From: Verrucomicrobiaceae bacterium
GTDB lineage: Bacteria > Verrucomicrobiota > Verrucomicrobiae > Verrucomicrobiales > Akkermansiaceae
Direction: 5' to 3'
DNA: 11,205 nt
NCBI GenBank assembly: GCA_947372405.1
Contig: CANBTO010000115.1
Span: 1 to 11,205, forward strand
Part shown: positions 1 to 7,625 of the stretch, piece after piece
Layout of the letters: each line of letters starts with the position of its first letter
Position numbering within the stretch: the first letter of the stretch is position 1
Position numbers and translations under genes: made by a program
The notes under the pieces: model-generated
What the model saw: only the letters and a program-made list of their open reading frames with translations
What the model was told of the DNA's origin: nothing
Databases searched by the model: none

Positions 1-2115
1 CTTGCCGATGGGAATGTCGCGCGCATCCCACTCGCCGCCGAGCAGAACCTTGTTGTCGGAAGCGGTGATTTTCCAATACGGCTTTGCGCCTCGAAGAATG
101 CTGGCATCGAAGTGATAGATTTCGACATCCGCCTCCAAAGTATCAGCCGTGGTGAAGATCCGTTTGTGCAAGCGGGCGAGCGGAACCGTGCGGTTGTGGA
201 AACGACGGAACTCCTTGCCGGTGACATAGCTCTTCGGATTCCAGAACGCATCCAGCACACCGATCAGCGCGGTCCCCTGGCCGAGATAATCGCGGATATC
301 GAGCATCTGGTGCCCCGCCAGACCGGGGGTGCGCAGATTCGCCTCAAGCTCCTCCTTGTAACAGGCAAGCTGGAATTTTCCGGATGCCCACGAAAGCTGC
401 TCGTTGATTTGCGCGACGCCAGTCCGCTCGGCGATATGACGGAAGATGTGATAGTTCGACGGCCGCAGATAACCGGTGAATTGATCGATCACCCTGAAAT
501 CCGGATAGGCGCACCATTGACCGATCTCGTGCGCGAACACCGGGATTTCCACTCCTTCGAGCGCGGCCCGGAAATCGTTGCCAAACCAGCCGGTGACATT
601 GCGCAACTCGCCATGGCCGAAGCGCACCAGCCCGGCGAACTGGGCGCCGCCGGTGACTTGTTCGGGCCGGTTCCATCCGGTGCCCGCCGAGTAGAGTCGA
701 CGCGGATCGCACTGATGATTGTCTTTGGCCCATTGCGGAGTGACTTCCGTGTAACGTCCGCCGGGTTCGTTGGACGGGGAAAACAGGATGAACGATGGAT
801 GGTTGCCGTAGGCTTTGAGCAACAACGGCGTTTCCTCCTCCAGATAGCGGGTGAAAACACCACCCTTGGAAAACGGCGACCAAAGCCCGCACTCGGGCTG
901 CAGGTAGAATCCCAGTTCGTCGGCTGCTGTGAAGGCGGCGTCCGGCGGACAACATGAGTGGAAGCGGATGCCATTGAGACCGAATTCCTGACAACGGTGG
1001 ATGATCGCTTTCCATGACTCAACGTCGGTCGCCGGATAACCGGTCAGTGGAAAATCCATCCCGAAATGCGTGCTGCGGATGTTCACCGGCTTGCCGTTGA
1101 TCAGCAGATCCTTGCCGCGTGTGGTGATTTCCCGCAAGCCAAACGCCACCTTGCTCGTGTGTGTTCCGGAAGAAGTCGCGAGCATCACATCGAGGTGTTG
1201 CAAACACGGATCGAACTCATCCCAAAGCCGGGCGTCCGCTCCCAAGGGGACCACGACTTCCGTCTCACCGCCATCGACGTTCCAAGTCACCTCCTTTTCC
1301 AGACCACCCACCTTGAGTTTGCCGCCTCCCGGACTGCCGGTCGCATTGCCCAGTTTCACTTTGAGACGGACCGATCTATCAGAAACATCTGGAAACGCCT
1401 GCACGTCCGAGAGCCAGACCTTGGGGGTCCAGCGCAGTTCGATTTTTCCCACTATGCCGTTCCACGTCGAGCCGAGCGCGTCGGATACCGCGTGGGCATC
1501 GGACATGTGCCCGTTGTCGCCCTTCGGATCGCTGACGATCATGCGGTTGTCCAAGCGGATCGTCAGCAGGTGCGTCCCGGGTGTTAGAGAGCCCATATCG
1601 AACTCATGCGGAGCGACCAGGCTGCGCGCGGAACCGATCTCCCGGTCATCGATCCACACCGTGGACTGCCAACGCGGACGTTCGAGAAACAGCCCGGCCC
1701 GCATCTCCTTCGCATCCTCCGAAACCACGATAGCCCGCTGATACCATGCCACGCCGAGATAGTGGCGCGGCGGCTGCGCGAGGAACGGCACCTCGACTTT
1801 TCCCGGCTGCGAAAAAACATCCGTCAGCTCCTTGGGTTGGATTTTCCACCATTCCCCGCCGAGTCCCACCACCCATGGCGTGTCCACCGAGATTTCATCG
1901 CCATACCCTTGTGACTGGAGCACACCGGGCAGCTTGATTTCATCTATCAGCTTGCGGGTGAACCTGCGGGCTTTCTCGCCGGCATCGGATCGATCCATCT
2001 CGAAATTCCAGTTTCCATCGAGTGGCACTGTCGGACCCGCCCCGGCAGCGGAAGCGACCAGGATGCACGAGAGAAGCATTTGAATACAACTGGCGGGAGT
2101 GAATGGAGTTTTCAT
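1..2115 (-). CDS. Secreted GH2 glycoside hydrolase (beta-galactosidase/beta-glucuronidase type), C-terminus beyond window
   Basis: From the ATG at 2115 the minus-strand frame is open to base 1: 705 codons without a stop, so the gene continues to the left. An N-terminal signal peptide is visible, with a hydrophobic core at about residues 11-23 and cleavage probably near ASAAGAG (21-27). The mature protein has GH2 architecture: a jelly-roll sugar-binding domain (about 30-230), an Ig-like sandwich (about 232-328), a TIM barrel (about 333-655) and the start of another beta domain. The likely acid/base is Glu450 in SNEPGG and the likely nucleophile is Glu530 in FAHEIGQW, 80 residues apart, a normal GH2 spacing. 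By family, it is a retaining exo-glycosidase acting outside the cytoplasm; the released sugar cannot be told. The start lies 29 bases after the GH35 stop with no clear Shine-Dalgarno, which suggests co-transcription. The HEIGQW nucleophile block differs from the YQSEAVTS block of the other catalytic GH2 here, so the two belong to different GH2 subgroups. Confidence 0.9.
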   Translation of the reverse strand, partial: MKTPFTPASCIQMLLSCILVASAAGAGPTVPLDGNWNFEMDRSDAGEKARRFTRKLIDEIKLPGVLQSQGYGDEISVDTPWVVGLGGEWWKIQPKELTDVFSQPGKVEVPFLAQPPRHYLGVAWYQRAIVVSEDAKEMRAGLFLERPRWQSTVWIDDREIGSARSLVAPHEFDMGSLTPGTHLLTIRLDNRMIVSDPKGDNGHMSDAHAVSDALGSTWNGIVGKIELRWTPKVWLSDVQAFPDVSDRSVRLKVKLGNATGSPGGGKLKVGGLEKEVTWNVDGGETEVVVPLGADARLWDEFDPCLQHLDVMLATSSGTHTSKVAFGLREITTRGKDLLINGKPVNIRSTHFGMDFPLTGYPATDVESWKAIIHRCQEFGLNGIRFHSCCPPDAAFTAADELGFYLQPECGLWSPFSKGGVFTRYLEEETPLLLKAYGNHPSFILFSPSNEPGGRYTEVTPQWAKDNHQCDPRRLYSAGTGWNRPEQVTGGAQFAGLVRFGHGELRNVTGWFGNDFRAALEGVEIPVFAHEIGQWCAYPDFRVIDQFTGYLRPSNYHIFRHIAERTGVAQINEQLSWASGKFQLACYKEELEANLRTPGLAGHQMLDIRDYLGQGTALIGVLDAFWNPKSYVTGKEFRRFHNRTVPLARLHKRIFTTADTLEADVEIYHFDASILRGAKPYWKITASDNKVLLGGEWDARDIPIGK

Positions 2116-2144
2116 GGGCGCTTGGGACACGAATGGGAAACGGG

Positions 2145-4490
2145 CTACCGTGGCTCGAACTGATAGACCGGAGCGATGTCCACGGCATCGAGCGAAAGCA
2201 TCGGCGCGCTTCCGGCGGCAGGGCGACCGGGCAGATAAATCGAACCATCAGATTGGAACGGGAGGATCTCAATCGTGAGGCCGCCAGCGTGTTTGATTTC
2301 GGCGGCATGGCGCTTGAGTCCGATCTCAAGAGGAAGGCCGTTGTAGAAATCATCCATCACCAGCGTGTCGCCGATCTTCACACGCGCGACATCTCCCATG
2401 TAGTGAATGCGGAGCAGCGCGTCGGATTTCGCAGGATCGAACTCCTCAGGCAGTTTGACACTCCACACCGCGGCGGTCGCGAAGTCGGTACCGTCGGGAG
2501 CTGATGCGATCTTGCTTTTACCCATGGGAGTCGTGCGCGGCGGTCCTGCTTTTTTTTCCTGCTTGGTGGTAGCGACAAACGTTTGCGGAGAAACCGTTTC
2601 GAGCGGTAGTTTCCCGAAAATGCCGTCCGGCGAATCAGTGGCGAAGAGCGGCGGATAGACGGAAGCCGCCAGTGATGTGACGTTTTCCGAACGAAGCCGC
2701 AGCTTGCCGGAATCGAAGACCGCATTGGCTTTGGTGAGCACCACACGGTCGCGTCCTGCCAGATTTCCTTTCCACAGCGCGAGGGAATCCGCGTCGTCCA
2801 GCAGGACGATCCGGACCTGTTCGTTCAATTTCAAGGCGATGTCGTGGCCGGGTTTCACGGTCTGGCTGGAGCCATCCGTGAACGTGAAACTCGCGGGGAT
2901 GCCCGGAGTCTCTGCAAAGAAGAACGTGCGCTGCTTTTCCTCATCAATCACGCAGACAAGCTGGGCGGTGGCGGACTCCAGCCGGACACCATGACCGAGA
3001 TCGAGTCGATAGGGCCAGATGAACTGGGCGTCGGCCGGAATTGTGATCGGCCGGGGGGGCAGGATCGTGGTGCCATTCGCATTCTTGATAGAAAACCGCA
3101 CGTCATCGTGGGCCGGAAGATTCGCACCGCGCTGGTGGTTGTTGACGAAGAGGAATCCCCCGTCGCCATTGGATCGGACCGACCAACGGAGGGTATCAAC
3201 ATCGGATTTTCCGGCAGGCAGCACGTCTGGAAGAAAGGCGGGCATGGTAGCGAGGATCCCGCCGAAATCGCGAGCCATCAGATGAATCCGCCGCAACGAA
3301 TGATAATGCGGGCGCACCTGGCCATAGGAACCGAGCGGTGCCTGGAAATCATAGTTTTTCACCGGCAGATCGTTGTTGTTCGTCATGGGTGTGTCTTGTG
3401 CCTCCATCAGCATGGTGAGCTTCCCTTCGGGATTCGTGCCACCGTGGTACATGTAGTAGCCCGGCAGGTTTCCACCTGAACCGATCTTGGCAAGCGCCAC
3501 CGCGGTGACGTCCTCCCCACGCATCAGGATGCGGCGGTGATAGGCGCTCATCATGCCACCACCCAGCTCGCAGGTGAGAAATGGATAGTTGACCGCATCC
3601 GCCTCGTCCTTGATCGCCCGCTCGCCAAGCGCCTCGGTGGCGATCGCGGTGTCCGCCCTGACCTTCATGAAACGGAATGCCGCCCAATAGTTGCCGGGCA
3701 TGGAACTGAGTTTCCGGTCCCAGAATCCCTCGGCATAAGCGCCATACAATGGCGCGATCTCACCGAACGGCATCGGCGAGGTCAGCGCGGGCCAGCCGGT
3801 CCGGGTGTAGAGCGGCACATCGAGTCCCACTTCGCGTGCGATCTTTTTCAATGCAAGCAGATGCTCCGCTGGGCCGCGGAATTCGTTCTCAAGCTGGATC
3901 GCGATGACCGGTCCGCCGTCCTTCCATAACGAACCTTCAAGCTGGTTCGCAATCTCTTGATAGATGGTCCTCGCATGATCGAGGTAGGCCGGATCGTTGC
4001 TTCGAAGTTTCCAGCCTTTTGCCACCGCCCAATCGGGAACACCGCCATTGCGCACCTCGCCATGGCACCACGGACCGCAGCGGACGGCCACTTTGAGATT
4101 GGTTTCCTTGCAAAGCCGGATGAAGCGCTTGAGATCCTTTTGACCGCTCCAATTCCACTTCCCCTCCTCTTCCTCGTGGTGATTCCAAAAAACATAGGTG
4201 GAAACGATGTCGATCCCGCCCGCTTTCATTTTCAACAGTTCTTCGCGCCACTCGTTTTCTGGAGTCCGGGAATAGTGAAACTCACCCATCACCGGCATCC
4301 ACGGTTTTCCGTTCAGCAGGAGCGATTGTGAATCCAGGTCCACCGTCTCTCCTTGCGGATTCACAGCCGTGCCCATTTTGAATCCTTCCGCATTGGGCGC
4401 GGCGGGCTTGCTCACGGTGATCGGAAAAGGATCAGCAAGTAACCGGCCGCTGATCAGGGCCAGCGGAATGACAGTCAGGTGGAATTTCAT
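2145..4490 (-). CDS. Secreted GH35 beta-galactosidase
   Basis: This 781-residue protein hydrolyses terminal non-reducing beta-D-galactose residues if it follows its family. A short signal peptide (about residues 1-19, ending RLLAD) predicts export. The GH35 TIM barrel spans about 53-410, starting at the LLLNGKPWMPVMGEFHYSR block. The acid/base is Glu203 in IQLENEF (198-204) and the nucleophile is Glu308 in FLTCELGGGM. The barrel also carries the family blocks STYVFWNHHE (97-106), YHGGTN (348-353) and YDFQAPLGSYGQ (380-391). A roughly 370-residue C-terminal part follows, made of beta-rich modules, with a Lys/Pro-rich linker near 644-660 and a jelly-roll-like end (about 675-780). The length is larger than minimal bacterial GH35 enzymes but usual for the secreted Bacteroidota/Verrucomicrobiota type. 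The ATG at 4490 lies 42 bases after the upstream stop; no Shine-Dalgarno is obvious. An A8 run (plus-strand T8 at 2550-2557) sits in the linker region. Family assignment is firm; substrate linkage is unknown. Confidence 0.95.
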   Translation of the reverse strand: MKFHLTVIPLALISGRLLADPFPITVSKPAAPNAEGFKMGTAVNPQGETVDLDSQSLLLNGKPWMPVMGEFHYSRTPENEWREELLKMKAGGIDIVSTYVFWNHHEEEEGKWNWSGQKDLKRFIRLCKETNLKVAVRCGPWCHGEVRNGGVPDWAVAKGWKLRSNDPAYLDHARTIYQEIANQLEGSLWKDGGPVIAIQLENEFRGPAEHLLALKKIAREVGLDVPLYTRTGWPALTSPMPFGEIAPLYGAYAEGFWDRKLSSMPGNYWAAFRFMKVRADTAIATEALGERAIKDEADAVNYPFLTCELGGGMMSAYHRRILMRGEDVTAVALAKIGSGGNLPGYYMYHGGTNPEGKLTMLMEAQDTPMTNNNDLPVKNYDFQAPLGSYGQVRPHYHSLRRIHLMARDFGGILATMPAFLPDVLPAGKSDVDTLRWSVRSNGDGGFLFVNNHQRGANLPAHDDVRFSIKNANGTTILPPRPITIPADAQFIWPYRLDLGHGVRLESATAQLVCVIDEEKQRTFFFAETPGIPASFTFTDGSSQTVKPGHDIALKLNEQVRIVLLDDADSLALWKGNLAGRDRVVLTKANAVFDSGKLRLRSENVTSLAASVYPPLFATDSPDGIFGKLPLETVSPQTFVATTKQEKKAGPPRTTPMGKSKIASAPDGTDFATAAVWSVKLPEEFDPAKSDALLRIHYMGDVARVKIGDTLVMDDFYNGLPLEIGLKRHAAEIKHAGGLTIEILPFQSDGSIYLPGRPAAGSAPMLSLDAVDIAPVYQFEPR

Positions 4491-4511
4491 TTTGATAGAT
4501 TGCCGGGGACT

Positions 4512-4527
4512 TTCGATTCGGATCGAA
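4512..4527 (-). other. Small inverted repeat between GH2-like and GH35 genes
   Basis: In the 42-base gap, TTCGAT and ATCGAA form a perfect 6-bp stem around a 4-base loop. There is no T-tract on the transcribed strand, so it is not a convincing intrinsic terminator. It lies about 22 bases ahead of the GH35 ATG and could be a minor mRNA hairpin between cistrons or simply chance. Confidence 0.25.
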
Positions 4528-4532
4528 TGGCA

Positions 4533-7500
4533 TCATTCCTCCAACACGTAGTGCACGACATAAGCACCTTCCGGGGGTTCGGTGAAACGGAATGACTTGC
4601 AGCGGGTGACGGATCGTCCGCCTTCCAGGGAGAATTGCCCCAGCTTTTGGGTTTCAAAAATTTTCCCGTCTGGCGATTGCAACTGCGCCGTCAACGAAAT
4701 CCTTCTCGCACTTCCAAGATTGAAGATCACAGGCGTGATGCGATCCTCCGGACCATAGACGACATCGACATTGTCGCTGCCCGCAAAGGTGTTTTGGAAG
4801 ACGTCATGGTGCGCGTAAAACGCAAGCTTCGCGACACCTTCGTAATCCATCAGCGATTTCTGATAGGTCGCCATGTTCGGCCCACCCCGCAGGCAGCACC
4901 AACTGAACCCATCGTAATCCAGCAAACGCATCTTCTTGATCGACTCGTAGGCGATCAACGCCTGCCATGCCTGGCTTGCATCCCATTCGTCAAATGTCAG
5001 TTTCCGACCAATGCTCCCCACGTCGTAATCGGCTTCGTAGCTTGTGACGTGGTGGTAAGGCTTGCCCTTGATCAACGACCAATTCGGCTGCCCCGTGGAC
5101 TCGTCATGCTCGAAGTTGAAATAGGCCCGCTCCTTGCTTTCAAGGAAACTTCGCTGGAAGGCGTGCGGCTTGAAAAGCAGTGGTTTCTCATCGTCCGCGA
5201 AGTCGGGCCATTTCCGCAAGGTGGTCCAGGTGTTTCCGTAGCCACAAACATAGTCCATGCTGCCACGAGTGATCATGGGGGCCGTCCAGATCGGATCGGT
5301 TGTCACCGGCTTCCCATTGTTGTCGATCGTGCCGGCATCGTTCGGCGGGGTGAGAAATCGGAAGTCCGCACTGGGGGAGATCAAGCGCGTCCGGTCCCAC
5401 CGGGTGATGGCGTCGTAAATCCGGCGATACGCCACCATGGCGTTTACCATGCCATGCCACTGGAGATGGTTGCCAGCCTGCCAGATCACGATGGACGGAT
5501 GATTCCGCACAAGGTGAACGTCATCACCCAGCAGATCGACGTCCATTCCGAACACGTTTCCTTCGCGAAGCCACGCCGAGGTCTGCCAGATGAGCATCAG
5601 CCCCATCTGGTCGGCAATCTCCGCGACCCGGGGATCATTGATGCCGCCGCTCTTGGAATCGTGGACACTCATCCGCACGCCATTGCCGTTCATGCGTTTG
5701 ATCATTGTCAGCTCCTGCACGAGGTTCTCCAATGGCGGGCATTTGTCCCATTTGGAAACGTTTTCCAAGGGTGTCCGGCACCCAAACAGCAAGGGAGCGC
5801 GCAAGAGTTCCGGCTGGCCATTGATCCGGAATACTCCACCGTCTTGCGAAACGGTGCGAATCCCCGTAGTGACCGAGAAATCGTCAATCACGGATCCGTT
5901 CTGATCGAGAAGTTCCACTTTTGCCAGATAGAGGTTGGGCGAATCAGCGGTCCACAGGTTGGGCCTCGGCACCTTCAGTTGATGTGTCACTCGATTCGCA
6001 ATTCTCGGGATTGATTGAACCGGAATTTCTTCGACCGCGACCGGTGCTCCTTCGTTAGGAAACCATGGGGCGATGCTGATTCTGAGTTTGCCGTTGAAAA
6101 CAGCGTCCCGCAAGCTGTGCCAGGTCACTTCGATGGTTTCTTCCGCATCGTCCGGAGAAAGCCTAGCTGTGCATACATGGACGTCATCGATGGCTTCGGA
6201 TTTCAACAAATCCAGATGAATCCTGCCCGCAAACCAACCGGTGTTTCGGTCCGTGGCCGTGTGCGCCATGACCTGCGAGTCCGGAACGGAGTAACTGTCG
6301 ATCTGAAGAGCGATGACGTTGGTGCCAGACCGCAACACGGGGCGGATGTCGATCTGTCTCGGATTGGGTGTGCGAATCACTTCAAACGGCTTTCCGTTGA
6401 CGTAAAGGGTGCCGGATGGAACAACCGTTTCCAGGTTCAACAACGCCTTCGACCACGTTTTGACATTTTCGATGACAAAGGTTTTTCGCAGCAAAAGGTC
6501 CTCCCCCTTGTGACGTTCACCACCATGTACGATGGGAAGATTCGATCGTCCCCAGGAAGTGTCGTTGTAATCATTCCGCGTCCAGCCATCGGTCGGCGGA
6601 AATTGTATGAAGTCGTCATCGATGAACGTTTCAACCGAGTAAGGATCGTGCGGATCGGCATCCAGCTTGCCATACGCCACCCCATGAACCTCGCCGAGCG
6701 ATAGATTGGCCGCTCCTCGGATACTGAGATGCGAGCATGACGCAACACCGGGATCTGAAAACGGCACGTAGTCAGCCACGAGCACCTCGTTCACCCGCAC
6801 GTTGAAGCGCCGGGTCGTGAAATCGACATCCACCGCCACCATGATGGATTTCGGATCAACGGTGACATTCGGGTAAACCCGCTTCTGGTCCGTCAGATAG
6901 AAGAACCGCTGACGGGCATCAAATCCGACAACGACGCCTTGGTCCAAGGCAATGGTGCTTTCCTCCTTTGTCCTGCTGACATCCACCTGGAATTGCAGGC
7001 GTGAGCGCCAGTTCAAGACCGGATCCATCCGATGATCAGCCATGCCCGTCTGAATGAAATTCAGGCGACCCTTCTCGATCCGCAAAGCCGGGGACTTCAG
7101 CCATTCTCTCTCCGACGCCTGCTTGTCAGCCCTTTTCCCCACGGCCAGGCCCTGCCATGCCCATTCGTCATCAAGCATTCGGACCCGCACTCTCGGCCGT
7201 GGTTGTGGCTTGATCTGTTGAGTCAGCACCCGGGCATCCGCCAAAGGGCAAACCTCCTTGTCCAGCCGGGCATCCTTCCAAAAAATGCGACCATACTCCG
7301 CGTAGGCCCGCAGGAAATCGACACGTTGCCCAGTGCTTAGAAACTCGGATTTACCCTTGAAATCAGTTTCGCCGTTTGCCGCCGGATTTGGAGTGAAATA
7401 GCGGATCTCAAACGATTGCGCGAGAGGCTCGCCATTCATGGAACCCGTCAGCAAAAACCATCCGAATAATCCGGCCATGCATTTGTGCAAGCGATGGTGC

Positions 7501-7589
7501 CGGTATTCATTCTTACCATCACGCCGCGTGATTTGCCGGGCCGCAACATTTTCCGCCATCGCTTCCGAAGACATGGACTGGTCAAACAT
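4533..7589 (-). CDS. Large secreted GH2-like protein with Glu-to-His change at the acid/base position
   Basis: The frame encodes about 1018 residues from the ATG at 7589. It is open back to a TTG at 7625, directly after the upstream stop. ATGs at 7601, 7574, 7559 and 7478 are alternatives; 7589 was chosen because a GGAG lies 12 bases upstream, so the start is uncertain. An export signal core is visible (about 38-50, before NGEPLAQ). A beta-rich N-terminal module of about 245 residues (60-305) follows, which I cannot name. Then come a GH2 sugar-binding domain (about 318-460), an Ig-like domain (466-575), a TIM barrel (585-925) and a small C-terminal beta domain. Where active GH2 enzymes read GNE after the PSIVIW strand, this protein reads GNH (His708). 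The nucleophile region keeps an acidic block, FNFEHDES (824-831), with Glu827 the best candidate, followed by QPNW and DYDGFSWCCLRGG. It may be a non-hydrolytic binder or use another proton donor. It sits between GH2 and GH35 genes in the same transcription unit. Confidence 0.85.
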   Translation of the reverse strand: MFDQSMSSEAMAENVAARQITRRDGKNEYRHHRLHKCMAGLFGWFLLTGSMNGEPLAQSFEIRYFTPNPAANGETDFKGKSEFLSTGQRVDFLRAYAEYGRIFWKDARLDKEVCPLADARVLTQQIKPQPRPRVRVRMLDDEWAWQGLAVGKRADKQASEREWLKSPALRIEKGRLNFIQTGMADHRMDPVLNWRSRLQFQVDVSRTKEESTIALDQGVVVGFDARQRFFYLTDQKRVYPNVTVDPKSIMVAVDVDFTTRRFNVRVNEVLVADYVPFSDPGVASCSHLSIRGAANLSLGEVHGVAYGKLDADPHDPYSVETFIDDDFIQFPPTDGWTRNDYNDTSWGRSNLPIVHGGERHKGEDLLLRKTFVIENVKTWSKALLNLETVVPSGTLYVNGKPFEVIRTPNPRQIDIRPVLRSGTNVIALQIDSYSVPDSQVMAHTATDRNTGWFAGRIHLDLLKSEAIDDVHVCTARLSPDDAEETIEVTWHSLRDAVFNGKLRISIAPWFPNEGAPVAVEEIPVQSIPRIANRVTHQLKVPRPNLWTADSPNLYLAKVELLDQNGSVIDDFSVTTGIRTVSQDGGVFRINGQPELLRAPLLFGCRTPLENVSKWDKCPPLENLVQELTMIKRMNGNGVRMSVHDSKSGGINDPRVAEIADQMGLMLIWQTSAWLREGNVFGMDVDLLGDDVHLVRNHPSIVIWQAGNHLQWHGMVNAMVAYRRIYDAITRWDRTRLISPSADFRFLTPPNDAGTIDNNGKPVTTDPIWTAPMITRGSMDYVCGYGNTWTTLRKWPDFADDEKPLLFKPHAFQRSFLESKERAYFNFEHDESTGQPNWSLIKGKPYHHVTSYEADYDVGSIGRKLTFDEWDASQAWQALIAYESIKKMRLLDYDGFSWCCLRGGPNMATYQKSLMDYEGVAKLAFYAHHDVFQNTFAGSDNVDVVYGPEDRITPVIFNLGSARRISLTAQLQSPDGKIFETQKLGQFSLEGGRSVTRCKSFRFTEPPEGAYVVHYVLEE

Positions 7590-7625
7590 GGTTTGTATCA
7601 TCTCCGTGTTGGCGGTTGGCGACAA

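Noticed and set aside
112..957. Plus-strand open frame of 281 codons and several short minus-strand frames in 344-1876
   Set aside because: They are out of frame with the continuous 705-codon GH2 frame that covers bases 1-2115 on the minus strand.
1..2115. Possible broken or frameshifted GH2 pseudogene
   Set aside because: Codon-by-codon reading from the ATG at 2115 gives one uninterrupted frame to the window edge with both catalytic Glu present. It is simply cut by the window.
3053..3059. G7 run in the GH35 gene as a possible frameshift
   Set aside because: The frame reads smoothly through it (LPPRPITI) and the protein is full length.
4635..6014. Plus-strand open frame of 459 codons
   Set aside because: It is antisense to the barrel of the GH2-like protein, and its translation has no recognisable motif.
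7590..7625. TTG at 7625 as start of the GH2-like protein
   Set aside because: It directly abuts the upstream stop, has no ribosome binding site and would give an unusually long region ahead of the signal core. A downstream ATG is more likely.
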